Positions 16,657-25,542 of a stretch of DNA of 64,000 nt are shown one piece after another. A program made the position numbers and the translations under genes. Positions within the stretch are counted from its first letter, which is position 1; each line of letters opens with the position of its first letter. Under the pieces are notes generated by a model. That model did not search any database and had not been told where the DNA came from. It saw only the letters and a list, made by a program, of their open reading frames with translations. Source of the stretch: Paraburkholderia sp. FT54 (GTDB lineage: Bacteria; Pseudomonadota; Gammaproteobacteria; Burkholderiales; Burkholderiaceae); NCBI RefSeq assembly GCF_031585635.1, contig NZ_CP134196.1, positions 1,860,001 to 1,924,000 of the forward strand, given 5' to 3'.

Positions 16657-16976
16657 CGGCACCTCGCGCCGGCGCGCCGCGTCAGCTGGCGGTTCGGCGT
16701 GTCGTATGCGCCAGCGGGAACCCGGCGCGCGGCGAGTCCGGGGCGTCCATCGCTTCAGTGATCGCTTCGCGCGCAGCGAAGTCTTCCAGTCGTCCTGCAT
16801 CCACTCTTGTCCCGGCACGCGCCAGACCCTTCATCCTTCGACCAGATCGGCACTCCGGATCATGCCGCCGCGCGTGCGTCGGTTATCATTCAATCGCTCG
16901 CATACCGTGGCCGGGCCACGCGTGTGAGTGCGAGCTGCGAGTCAGGCACGGCCTGGCTGTTGCCGACAGGACGATC

Positions 16977-17660
16977 ATGAGAATTCTCCTCGTTGAAGAC
17001 GACCTGCAGATCGGCCAGAGTCTGCTGCGTGCACTCAAGGACGCCGACTATAGCGTCGACTGGGTCAGGGACGGCGTCGCTGGGCGAGACGCCATGGCCA
17101 ACGCCGAATACACCGTCGTGCTGCTCGACCTGGGCTTGCCGGGCATGAGCGGCATCGAACTGCTGAAGGCGGCGCGCGTTGCCGGCAACGCGGTCCCGGT
17201 GCTGATCCTGACCGCCCGCGACGATCTCGATTCGCGCGTCCAGGGTCTCGATGTCGGCGCCGACGACTACCTGCTCAAACCTTTCGACGTCCCCGAACTG
17301 CTTGCCCGCATCCGCGCGGTGCTGCGCCGCAAGGCCGGCTACGCGTCGTCGCGTCTGGGCGACGAATCGCTCAGCCTCGATCTCGACAAACGCACGCTGA
17401 CCTGCAACGGCACCACGACCGCGCTCTCCGCACGCGAATTCGCGCTGATGCTCGCATTTCTCGAACGCCCCGGCACGATCCTGTCGCGCGAACAGCTCGA
17501 AGACCGGCTGTACGGTTGGGGCAAAGAGGTCGAAAGCAACGCGGTCGACGTGCTGATTCATTCGGTGCGCAAGAAGTTCGGACTCTCGGTGATTCGCAAT
17601 GTGCGCGGGCTCGGCTGGACCGTCATGCTCGGCGAAGCCGGCAAAGGACCGGCGTCGTGA
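16977..17660 (+). CDS. OmpR/PhoB-family response regulator
   Basis: A 227-aa two-component regulator. The receiver domain (1-115) has the acidic pair in VEDD, phospho-acceptor Asp51 (LLDLGLPG) and Lys in LLKPFD. The winged helix follows (about 130-220; LSAREFALMLAFLERPG, then VESNAVDVLIHSVRKKFG). It is most like the QseB/PmrA subgroup. The next gene overlaps it by GTGA, but it is an exported hydrolase and not the histidine kinase normally found there, so the regulator is an orphan in this window. Confidence 0.9.
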   Translation: MRILLVEDDLQIGQSLLRALKDADYSVDWVRDGVAGRDAMANAEYTVVLLDLGLPGMSGIELLKAARVAGNAVPVLILTARDDLDSRVQGLDVGADDYLLKPFDVPELLARIRAVLRRKAGYASSRLGDESLSLDLDKRTLTCNGTTTALSAREFALMLAFLERPGTILSREQLEDRLYGWGKEVESNAVDVLIHSVRKKFGLSVIRNVRGLGWTVMLGEAGKGPAS

Positions 17661-18643
17661 CACGCCTGCGCAGGCTCATCGCGGCTGCTTCGCTGGCGGC
17701 GCTATTCGGCGCCACGCAGGCCACGCTCGTCGAAGCGAAAACCGTCCACTACGCGAACGAAAAGGCCTGTCCTGTCGTTGCCGATCGCCCGGACCTCAAG
17801 CCGTCGATTCGCGAGCAGATCGCGCATACGGTGAACGGCGACATCGCGTACTACCGCTTCGGCCGCGGCACGCCGATCGTGCTGCAAACCGGCTTTCGCG
17901 CGACGCTGGCCGAATGGGACGCGGCCTTTCTGACCGATCTCGCCAGGCGGCACGAGGTGATCGTCTTCGACAACCGCGGCATCGGCCGCTCCGAACCGGC
18001 GGCGTCCGCCTTTTCGGCGCGGGACATGACGCTCGACGCGGCCGCGCTGATCGACGCGCTGCGGCTCTCCGACGTCACCTTCGTCGGCTGGTCGATGGGC
18101 GGCGCCATTGCCCAGCAACTCGCGCTCGATGCGCCGCTCGCCGTGCGGCGCATCGTCCTCATGAGCGCGCCGGCGCCGGGACACCTCGGCGTGCCGGTGA
18201 CGCCCGACGTCGAAGCCACCCTGTCCGGCAAACCGGACACGACCTTCATGGACGTCATGCGAGTCCTGTTTCCGCCCGCTGCGGTGGACGCAGCGCAACG
18301 CTGCTTCAGTAAGAATATGTTCCAGCCTGCCGACTATCGGCCGCCCGCCATTTCGGCGACGGTGACCGAAGGGCAGTCCGCGCTGCTGCACGATTGGGCC
18401 GGCGACGAAGCCGCCGCAGCAGCGCTGAAAAACGTGCACCTCGCCACCCTGGTCCTGACGGGCGCCGACGATCAGGTTCTGCCGAAGCAAAACTCGGAGG
18501 CGCTCGCCGAGCAGATTCCGCATGCGCAACTGCTCGTCGTGCGTTCGGCGGGGCACGCAATGATGTATCAATACCCGCGCGCGCTCGCCGCCGCGATCGA
18601 TGCGTTCATCGCAAGGTCGCGCTCGCCCGGCAGCGGCGAATGA
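17657..18643 (+). CDS. Exported alpha/beta hydrolase
   Basis: A 328-aa protein starting at a GTG that overlaps the regulator's TGA, so it is translationally coupled. Residues 1-27 are a signal peptide (RRLIAAASLAALFGATQAT, cleavage near VEAKT). The alpha/beta-hydrolase triad is visible: Ser146 in GWSMGG, Asp in TGADDQV, and His in RSAGHAMM. The oxyanion-side motif is LQTGFRA. The substrate is unknown; it is probably a periplasmic esterase or amidase-like enzyme. Confidence 0.82.
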   Translation: MTRLRRLIAAASLAALFGATQATLVEAKTVHYANEKACPVVADRPDLKPSIREQIAHTVNGDIAYYRFGRGTPIVLQTGFRATLAEWDAAFLTDLARRHEVIVFDNRGIGRSEPAASAFSARDMTLDAAALIDALRLSDVTFVGWSMGGAIAQQLALDAPLAVRRIVLMSAPAPGHLGVPVTPDVEATLSGKPDTTFMDVMRVLFPPAAVDAAQRCFSKNMFQPADYRPPAISATVTEGQSALLHDWAGDEAAAAALKNVHLATLVLTGADDQVLPKQNSEALAEQIPHAQLLVVRSAGHAMMYQYPRALAAAIDAFIARSRSPGSGE

Positions 18644-18662
18644 ATCCAGGTGGAGGACGCGT

Positions 18663-18944
18663 TCACCGCGTCGCCATTTCGGCGGAGGCCTGCATCTCGA
18701 CGCGAGCCTGCTGCATCAGAGCGATTGCCCGGCCAGCATGGCCGCCCATGTCATAGCCGTTGGAGCGCTGCGCGGCGCGCATCCGGTCGATCGCCTGTTG
18801 CGCGTTGAAGTCCGCGGCTTCGATGTTCGGATGACGGCTCATGTAGTAGCCATAGCCGTAACCATCGTCGGCGACGGCACAGCCGGATACGAGTGAAAGC
18901 GCCAGCGCGGCAGCGGCGATAAAGGCTAGTTGACGTTGCTTCAT
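18663..18944 (-). CDS. Small lipoprotein
   Basis: A 93-aa product with AGAGGAA before the ATG at 18944. The signal peptide ends in LVSGC, a plausible lipobox, followed by an acidic DDGYGYGYY tract. The C-terminal 60 residues are helical (FNAQQAIDRMRAAQRSNGYDMGGHAG, then AIALMQQARVEMQASAE), resembling a DUF4398-like pattern. Function is unknown. It lies 62 nt downstream of the next small envelope-protein gene on the same strand. Confidence 0.6.
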   Translation of the reverse strand: MKQRQLAFIAAAALALSLVSGCAVADDGYGYGYYMSRHPNIEAADFNAQQAIDRMRAAQRSNGYDMGGHAGRAIALMQQARVEMQASAEMATR

Positions 18945-19006
18945 GACTGATATTCCTCTTGATCGTCGATGGTTGATTCGAGTTGCTGCCGGTTCAGGAC
19001 CGCGCC

Positions 19007-19285
19007 TCAACGGCGCCAGTAGCCATAGCCGTAACCCCAGCCGCCGTAATAGCGCGGATACCGCGGATGCCCGTAGTACCCAATCACGACCGGCGCCGTG
19101 TACACCGGCGGAGGGGGCGGCGGCGGTGCGTAGTAGACCGGCGGCGGCACGTAAGCCGGCACCACCGGCACCACCGGAAACGCCGGCACGCTTACGCCGA
19201 CTCCGACGAACACATGCGCTTCGGCGCAACTCACCAAGCCGACGCCGAGCGCCGCGGCGACTACCAGATGGCGAATGACTTTCAT
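19007..19285 (-). CDS. Pro/Tyr-rich envelope protein
   Basis: A 92-aa product with signal peptide MKVIRHLVVAAALGVGLVSCAEA; the Cys could be a lipobox (LVSC). The mature part is rich in Pro, Val, Tyr and Gly (VPPPVYYAPPPPPPPVY) and ends in aromatic Gly-Tyr repeats (YGGWGYGYGYWRR). Such proteins are common in Burkholderiaceae, with unknown function. It is probably co-transcribed with the downstream lipoprotein. Confidence 0.6.
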   Translation of the reverse strand: MKVIRHLVVAAALGVGLVSCAEAHVFVGVGVSVPAFPVVPVVPAYVPPPVYYAPPPPPPPVYTAPVVIGYYGHPRYPRYYGGWGYGYGYWRR

Positions 19286-19535
19286 TTTCCGTTCCCCTTG
19301 TCGATCGGTGCGAGTCGGTTGGCTGCATCGAATGACTGCATTGTGGTCACGCAGAATGAGGGGGAAATTAGCGGCGTGTCAGTTCGAAACTCGCGCCATG
19401 CCGAGGTGTGATTCGCCGGTTTCGAGCGCTCATTTTCGGCTCATTCTTCACCCCTAAGCTTCATTCCATCGACGGACAACGCCGGCTTCCAGAGCCGGAT
19501 CGAAATGCCCGTCGCAACACGGACTGGAGAAAATC

Positions 19536-19721
19536 ATGTTTGCTGAACTTACGAAGAGATTGGGTGCCTTGCTGGTCAGTACCGAGGATCACGAACGCGA
19601 AGCCTTTCTGGCGTCGTCGGCTGATCTGGCCGATCTCGAACACCGCATGAAAATCGTCGAAACGCATGCGAACCCGGCGCGCTGGTACGCGTCCAGCACG
19701 CCGCACGAATGGAGGACCTGA
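19536..19721 (+). CDS. DUF3563 family protein
   Basis: A 61-aa protein with GGAG 6 nt before the ATG. It shows the DUF3563 pattern: an N-terminal helix FAELTKRLGALL, then DHEREAFLASSADLADLEHRMKIVE. The family is small, helical and mostly Burkholderiaceae-specific, with no known function. It is monocistronic. Confidence 0.75.
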   Translation: MFAELTKRLGALLVSTEDHEREAFLASSADLADLEHRMKIVETHANPARWYASSTPHEWRT

Positions 19722-19792
19722 CGCGCGTCTTCCCGCTCACGCACTCATGCGTGATTCGCTCAACGTTTCCGCGAGGTTTTGGATTACCCGCT

Positions 19793-19825
19793 CACGTGCT
19801 CCGGCGCAACGCGCCGGAGCACGTG
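19793..19825. repeat. 15-bp perfect inverted repeat
   Basis: CACGTGCTCCGGCGC, a 3-nt AAC loop, and its exact reverse complement form a very stable hairpin 72 nt after the DUF3563 stop. No U-tract follows. It may be a transcription-end or REP-like element. The rest of 19722-20242 shows no credible gene; the open frames there are compositionally random. Confidence 0.5.
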
Positions 19826-20242
19826 GGCTATTTGCGCGCCGCCAGCCAATCGGTCGGCGCCAGATTGGCGCGGTATCCATACATGTCCAAACGCTCGTCC
19901 ATATGGCCGCCCAAAATTTTCCAACGGAAAGATTCCGACTTTACCGACTCGTTTGTTCAACACATCTTTTCACTGGAAAAACCCACCGAATCAAAGCGCT
20001 GTGATGAAAGACGCGGCTGGCGCGCCTTGGCGGCAGCGGCTGTCCGTCGACGGGCCAGCAATTCGAATGCACACACAACCGTGTTCGACCTGATCGCGAG
20101 CCGCCCATTCTCGGCAATGCGAACCAACAGACGGGCACACCGCACCAGTTTTCTCTAGAGTTGAAGGGTCGACCATCTATCACGCCAGTCGACTTTGTCG
20201 CGCTGATTGTCCAGCGTGAGTTTCAATCAAAGGGAAAATCAA

Positions 20243-21469
20243 ATGAGAACTTCTGTTCACCACGAAGTAATGGCCTATTCCGACGAGCAAAGCGGGGTTC
20301 GTCAACTTCAAACGAGCGCCCCTTTGGCGCTCAAACACGCCATCACTGCGGACGAAATCCGGGACAACCTGCCCGCCGGTCAAGGCGGCGTGGGGTTTTT
20401 ATTTCACGCTACCGATTGGGAGACGCTTTCGTTTTCATTTCACAATGTGAAGCATAGAAACGCGTCATTCGAAGAAGAGCTTTGGAACACCAAGCCTTTC
20501 ATCGCCTCACCGATCTATTCGGGATCCCAGATCATCGGGGCCAATATTGCCTGTCCGGTTCCGCTCGAGTTGTGGCTCGGCAGCCCGCGCGGCATCAAGC
20601 GATTCCGCGAGACGCAATTTTTCCCGGCACTGGAGCTGGCAAGACAGGCGGGCCTGAACATGGTGGCCATGGGCGCCTCCACGCCGTACGCCTGCAACTA
20701 CGGCGCACTGCCGCGCGATACCAGGCCGCCGCATATCACCACGGGTCACGCCGCCACGGCGGCGATGCTGAAAGACTGGGCCATGCACTGCTGCAATGAA
20801 CTCGACCTCGAGTTCGGCAACACCAAGCTTGCCCTCTTCGGCGCGGCGGGCCGGCTCGGCACCACGGTGGCCAAATACGCGCTCTACAAAGATGCACCGC
20901 GCGAGCTTGTTCTGATCGATCTGCCCGACAAGGTGAACCTGCTCACGGAACAAGCCAGGGAGTTGATGGCGTCGGACCTGCTCGGTAAAACCCGGGTTTC
21001 CGTGCACACCTTCAGTCCGAACACCCCACTACCGGACTTTGATGGCGCAATTCTGGCGAGCAGCACCAGCGTGCCTTACCTCACGGCAGCCGACCTCAAG
21101 CGCGCGCAGTTCTGGATCGACGACTCCCACCCACGGGCCGCGAGCGTCGAGGCTGAACTCGCGTCGCGCGGTCATACGCTATATATTGAGTGCTTCGCCC
21201 GTGGGCCGGCCGGACTCAACACCACCTTCCCGTTCCGCCTGCCCACCACGCGCGATTGCTATACCTGTTTCGCCGAAGGTTACTCCGCCTGGCAGGAAGG
21301 CATTGCGTCGGACTTCATCATCGGCAGTCCGCCCGTGTGGTCCGTTTCCTACACGCACAGCCTGTTGAAGAAGTACGGCTTTACGGTCGGCCCTTTTCAT
21401 GGGAAAAACGGCTCGCCGATCGAGCTGGATGCACAGCTTCGCGGCAAGCGAGAATTGATGGGCTCGTAA
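20243..21469 (+). CDS. Long-chain acyl-ACP reductase-like enzyme upstream of a CqsS-like kinase
   Basis: A 408-aa protein that aligns by motif with cyanobacterial fatty acyl-ACP reductase (AAR). It has KRFRETQFFPALELARQAG, then HITTGHAATA, then a Rossmann loop KLALFGAAGRLGTTVA (Gly200-Gly206), PLPDFDGAILASSTS, FWIDDSHPRA, and TCFAEGYSAWQEG with candidate catalytic Cys342. The end of strand beta-2 is acidic (LIDLPDK), which would favour NAD over NADP. The ATG at 20243 follows AAGGGAAAA. The kinase starts 17 nt downstream, so the enzyme probably makes or modifies an acyl-derived signal. It is not a CqsA-type PLP enzyme; whether it equals a Ralstonia PhcB-type synthase cannot be decided here. 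Confidence 0.65.
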   Translation: MRTSVHHEVMAYSDEQSGVRQLQTSAPLALKHAITADEIRDNLPAGQGGVGFLFHATDWETLSFSFHNVKHRNASFEEELWNTKPFIASPIYSGSQIIGANIACPVPLELWLGSPRGIKRFRETQFFPALELARQAGLNMVAMGASTPYACNYGALPRDTRPPHITTGHAATAAMLKDWAMHCCNELDLEFGNTKLALFGAAGRLGTTVAKYALYKDAPRELVLIDLPDKVNLLTEQARELMASDLLGKTRVSVHTFSPNTPLPDFDGAILASSTSVPYLTAADLKRAQFWIDDSHPRAASVEAELASRGHTLYIECFARGPAGLNTTFPFRLPTTRDCYTCFAEGYSAWQEGIASDFIIGSPPVWSVSYTHSLLKKYGFTVGPFHGKNGSPIELDAQLRGKRELMGS

Positions 21470-21486
21470 ACGTCATTGGAGGCCTG

Positions 21487-24033
21487 ATGGTAATACCGCG
21501 CGAGAGCATGCGGGACGTGCTGGAACGAAGCCGGTTTGCAATACGATGGGGCGGCGCACTGGGCCTCCTGTGCCACCCCATCTACTACGTAGTCTGGACC
21601 TATGTCCTGCCGCAACCTTACGACAACCTCTCCCTTCGGTTGAGTGCGGCGCTCATCTGCATTCCATTGATTTTCCAGGCGCACTGGCCGAAGCGGTTCA
21701 ACCAGTACCTGCTGATCTACTGGCATTGCTGCCTGATCTACGTACTGCCATTCGTTTGCACATTCCTCGCGATCAGAAATTCATTCTCCACCATGTGGAT
21801 GATGACCGAGGTCATGATGATCTTCATCATGGCGCTGTGCATCGACAACCCGCTTTTGCTGATGGGCTGCATCGGCATTGGCGTGTTTTCCGGGGCGCTC
21901 GCCGCGGTGATCAGTTCGCCGGTTCCGATTGTCCTGAGTGCGGCCGATCAGTCGAATCTCGCCTTGCTGCCGGTCGTCGTCCTGTGCAGCATGGCCTTTA
22001 GCCATGCGATCAGCAAAGGACGCATCTTCGTCGAAAAGAACCGCGCGTTGCAGGCCCTCGCGGGTTCGATCGCTCATGAAATGCGCAATCCTCTCAGCCA
22101 GTTGCGCTACGTGCTGGATCGCGTGGAAGAAGCCCTGCCTTCGACGATGGGATTCAACCGCTCGCCGGCGCTAACGCACGACAGGAACGAGAGCGCCGCG
22201 GTGCTGTATCGTCATCTCGCCCAGGGGCAGCTGTCGATCGAACGCGGTCTGCGCATCATCGCCATGACTCTGGACGAGGTAAGCGCAAAACCCATTCGCC
22301 CGGATGGCCTCACGTACCTGAGTGCGGCAAGCACCACGCGTAAGGCGCTGGAAGAATACGGCTTCGGCGACGAAAAGGAACGCGACAAGGTCAGGCTCGT
22401 GGTGCGGGAAGACTTCACCTTCAAGGTCGACGAAACCGTCTATCTGTTCACCCTGTTCAACCTGATCAAGAACTCGCTGCATCACATCGCCACGCACCCG
22501 GCGGCCACGCTCACCCTGACGATCGAGCAGCAGTCGGTCATGGTTCGCGACACCGGTCCCGGCATTGCGCCCGACATGCTGTCGCATCTGTTCGAACCCT
22601 TCCGTACAGCGGGCAATTCGGACGGCACCGGGCTCGGGCTCGCCTATTGTCAGCGCGCGATGCGCGCCTTCGGCGGCAGCATCAGTTGCCGCTCGGAAAT
22701 CGGCAAGTTCACGGAATTCACGCTGCAGTTTCCCGCCGTGGCGAAAAGCGAAATCGCGGACCACGAACGGCAGATCGTTGAACGCGCCACGCCTGTCTTC
22801 GAGGGCAAGCGCATTCTCATCGTGGACGACGACGCCGGCCAGCGCGCGCGGGCCTGTCGTGCATTGTCGAAAGTGGGCGCGTATCTGAGCGAAGCGGAAA
22901 ACGGCGCGATCGCATTGGCCGTGCTTCGGGAATCGGCCCCCTACGACCTCGTGTTGATGGACATCAACATGCCGGTTCTGGACGGCTACACGACCGCTGA
23001 GAGAATTCGCGCCGGGCACGACCATCCGAGCTGGAATGTGCTGATCGCCGCCTACACGGCCGAGCCCGGAACCGTGGTGCGCGTGCTCGCCCGACGAGCC
23101 GGCATGGATGAAATCATCAGCAAATCCTGCAGCGTGCTGGAACTGATCACAGCGCTTCAGGCGCTCTTCGAAAACGGCAGCCGGCACCACTTGAGCCAGC
23201 AATCGGATGCGTTCTCCGGCAAATCGATCCTCGTCGCGGACGACGACACCTACAGCCGGCTGGTCGCCAAAGCCTATCTGGAGCGATGCGGCGCGAGCGT
23301 CGTCGAGGCCGAGCATGGGCAGGCCGTGCTCGCGCATCTGCAGGCGGACGGCGTGATCGACGCCATCGTCATGGATATGAACATGCCGGGAATGGGCGGC
23401 CTGGAAACGACCGCGTCGATTCGCGCGCGTGCCGACTCTTACGCAGCATTGCCGATCATCGCCTTGACCAGCCAGTCCGATATCAAGGCAGTCCAGACCT
23501 GTCTGGCAGTGGGCATGAACGAAGTCATGATCAAACCCGTGCAAGCCAGCTCACTCTATGCATGCCTGGCGAGACAGTTTGCACAGCAACGTGGCTCGAC
23601 CGTGCCAACGCAAGCCGCTCTGGCTTCCACGCCGGCCGGCAAGCTGCCGGTCATGACGGAAAGCAGCCTGCTCGACGAGAAACACCTCGAAGAACTGGCG
23701 TCGCTCGATCTGCTCGACGAATCGTTCCTCAAAGGCATCGAGCAGATTCGCCTGCTCGTGGCGCGGCTTGCGACCAGTGTCGCGGCGCTCGACCTCGAAT
23801 CGACGCACGGCGCGCTGCACCTTCTGCTTGGCGTCAGCGGCAATATCGGCGCAAGAGCTTTGCATCAGTTCGCGCGGCAAATCTATCCGCGCGTGGTGGA
23901 GGGCGAATGGCCGGTGGAAACCGATTGGCTCGCGCGCATCGGCCTGTTGAGCGAGCGTTCAACCGACGCGTTGCAGGCGTACTTTGCTACGGCCAAGGCA
24001 CGCCGGGACCATCGGGATTTTCTGAGCGACTAG
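21487..24033 (+). CDS. CqsS-like hybrid sensor kinase (HK-REC-REC-Hpt)
   Basis: An 848-aa inner-membrane hybrid kinase. Residues 1-175 form about six helices with PIYYVVWTYVLPQPYDNLSLRL, closely like the ligand-binding region of Vibrio CqsS. HisKA His197 lies in AHEMRNP, the N-box is NLIKNS and the G-boxes are RDTGPGI and GTGLGL. REC1 carries Asp492 (MDINMP), with KS instead of KP at its conserved Lys. REC2 carries Asp630 (MDMNMP) and KP. A C-terminal Hpt domain has His778 in ALHLLLGVSGNIGA. GGAGG precedes the ATG at 21487 by 4 nt. It probably senses a small hydrophobic cell-density signal; a complete four-step relay is present in one protein. Confidence 0.85.
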   Translation: MVIPRESMRDVLERSRFAIRWGGALGLLCHPIYYVVWTYVLPQPYDNLSLRLSAALICIPLIFQAHWPKRFNQYLLIYWHCCLIYVLPFVCTFLAIRNSFSTMWMMTEVMMIFIMALCIDNPLLLMGCIGIGVFSGALAAVISSPVPIVLSAADQSNLALLPVVVLCSMAFSHAISKGRIFVEKNRALQALAGSIAHEMRNPLSQLRYVLDRVEEALPSTMGFNRSPALTHDRNESAAVLYRHLAQGQLSIERGLRIIAMTLDEVSAKPIRPDGLTYLSAASTTRKALEEYGFGDEKERDKVRLVVREDFTFKVDETVYLFTLFNLIKNSLHHIATHPAATLTLTIEQQSVMVRDTGPGIAPDMLSHLFEPFRTAGNSDGTGLGLAYCQRAMRAFGGSISCRSEIGKFTEFTLQFPAVAKSEIADHERQIVERATPVFEGKRILIVDDDAGQRARACRALSKVGAYLSEAENGAIALAVLRESAPYDLVLMDINMPVLDGYTTAERIRAGHDHPSWNVLIAAYTAEPGTVVRVLARRAGMDEIISKSCSVLELITALQALFENGSRHHLSQQSDAFSGKSILVADDDTYSRLVAKAYLERCGASVVEAEHGQAVLAHLQADGVIDAIVMDMNMPGMGGLETTASIRARADSYAALPIIALTSQSDIKAVQTCLAVGMNEVMIKPVQASSLYACLARQFAQQRGSTVPTQAALASTPAGKLPVMTESSLLDEKHLEELASLDLLDESFLKGIEQIRLLVARLATSVAALDLESTHGALHLLLGVSGNIGARALHQFARQIYPRVVEGEWPVETDWLARIGLLSERSTDALQAYFATAKARRDHRDFLSD

Positions 24034-24067
24034 TGGTGATGCAAGCGGCCATGCAAACCATGCGATT

Positions 24068-25234
24068 TTATCGCGAGGCCACCTGAGTGTCGGTAGGTTC
24101 CTCGTCGTCGGTGGTGTGCAGGCGGCTACTGAAACCGGGAAAGCCCATGGTCACCGTGGTGCCCGCGCCGACCGTCGATTCGATGCTCAGGCATCCGCCG
24201 AACGATTGCATGATGCGGTTGCAAAAGATCATGCCCATGCCGTGGCCGCCGGCGCCGGCGTAGGTGGTGACCGGATCCTGCAGCAGACGCGCTTTTATCT
24301 CGGGCGCGATTCCCGGGCCAGTGTCACGAATGCGGATCTCGGGTTCGGGGAACGCCACCACTTCGAGCCGCAGCGAAGGCGCACTGGTGCCGTCGAGCGC
24401 GCGCAGCGCGTTGGACAACAGCGAAGACAGCACGAGCGCGACGCAATTGGGCATGGCGTGCACGACGAAATCCCCTTCCACGTCGACCCTGACCCAATCG
24501 CGCTGCGACGCGACAAACGGATAAGTGTCGAGCAGCGTGGCGATCAGCCGCGTCGCTCTGACCGCGCGCGTGCCTCCGCCGGACGCGGACTGCTGGGCGC
24601 CGCTCTTGTGCACCGTCGCCCAGAAAGACGAGATCAGCGTCAGGCAATACTGCGCGTTGTTCAGCATCGACTTCGCCGCAAGGCCGATCTCCCGCTGACG
24701 CTCCGGATCGTATTGCTCGGCCACGTCGTTCTCGACGGAGCGCGCGAACAGCGAGATCGCGGCCAACGGCGTATTCAGCTCGTGAGCGAGGAAAGCCAGC
24801 GTCTCGTCCATTGCCAGGAGCCGCTGCTGACGCGTTTCCCGCTCCGTGTAGCGCGCGGTCGCGAGGTGCAGGACCTCGCGCACCATCTCCGTTCGCAGCG
24901 GCTTTTCGATAATGCGGAACACGTCGCCCGTATTGACCGTCTGCAGCAGCATCTCCTTGTCCGCATAGGCGGTGACGAGAATGCGCACGATCTGCGGATA
25001 CTCCTGCGCCACCTGGCGCAGCAGATCGTCGCCGTCGCGACCCGGCATGCGGAAATCCGTCACCAGCACCGCGACCTCTGAAGCGTGCTTGCCCAGCACC
25101 GCCATCGCCTCGTCGGCGCCTGGGGCGACATACACTTTGTAATCGGCACTCATCGCGCGCGCGAAGTGATTGCGCGACATTTCATCGTCGTCGACGAAGA
25201 GAATGGAAAACGGCGGCTGCATTGGGTCACTCAT
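24068..25234 (-). CDS. REC-histidine kinase protein (PhcR-like layout)
   Basis: A 388-aa cytosolic protein with an N-terminal receiver (Asp60 in VTDFRMPGRDG, Lys in EKPL) followed by a kinase. HisKA has His151 in AHELNTPL; the ATPase core has SLLSNALRAL, RDTGPGIAP and GGHGMGMIFC. This REC-HK order is that described for PhcR of the Ralstonia phc quorum-sensing operon. It converges on the CqsS-like kinase (34-bp gap) and is its likely partner, receiving phosphate from its Hpt domain or acting beside it. The start at 25234 has only a weak GGGA ribosome site. Confidence 0.8.
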   Translation of the reverse strand: MSDPMQPPFSILFVDDDEMSRNHFARAMSADYKVYVAPGADEAMAVLGKHASEVAVLVTDFRMPGRDGDDLLRQVAQEYPQIVRILVTAYADKEMLLQTVNTGDVFRIIEKPLRTEMVREVLHLATARYTERETRQQRLLAMDETLAFLAHELNTPLAAISLFARSVENDVAEQYDPERQREIGLAAKSMLNNAQYCLTLISSFWATVHKSGAQQSASGGGTRAVRATRLIATLLDTYPFVASQRDWVRVDVEGDFVVHAMPNCVALVLSSLLSNALRALDGTSAPSLRLEVVAFPEPEIRIRDTGPGIAPEIKARLLQDPVTTYAGAGGHGMGMIFCNRIMQSFGGCLSIESTVGAGTTVTMGFPGFSSRLHTTDDEEPTDTQVASR

Positions 25235-25542
25235 CGCATTCCCAGCGGATGGCGGCGGCTCGACATGGAATGGAGCCCACTCTGCGGGTGGTAAAAAACG
25301 GCTTGCCGGCGGCGCGCGCCGGACCGTTTTGGCGTTTGGAAGTATAGGGTATTGCGTCGGACAAATAACGGAGAAACAGCGCACGCCCTTACCCAATATG
25401 CATCGCCGCCGGACAGGATGGCTCGCTGCTCGCGAAGGCACGCCGCTTGCATGCTACCGGAGCCGGACTTCTCGACTGTCGGCTGCCTGTCGTGGCGCCA
25501 CAGCATGGACGCCCGACTCCTTCCACGAGGGAAAGCGGTGTC
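25235..25542. promoter_or_regulatory. Divergent promoter region between the REC-HK and ABC exporter genes
   Basis: A 308-bp region with no gene. On the minus strand TATACT (complement of 25341-25346) could be a -10 box, with a weak TTATTT 16 bp upstream. No clear plus-strand promoter was found for the exporter. Confidence 0.3.

Noticed and set aside
19709..20158. 150-codon open frame after DUF3563
   Set aside because: Random-looking composition, no motif, and it runs through the perfect hairpin at 19793-19825.
20243..21469. CqsA-type autoinducer synthase
   Set aside because: There is no PLP-binding Lys region or aminotransferase fold pattern; motifs fit acyl-ACP reductase instead.
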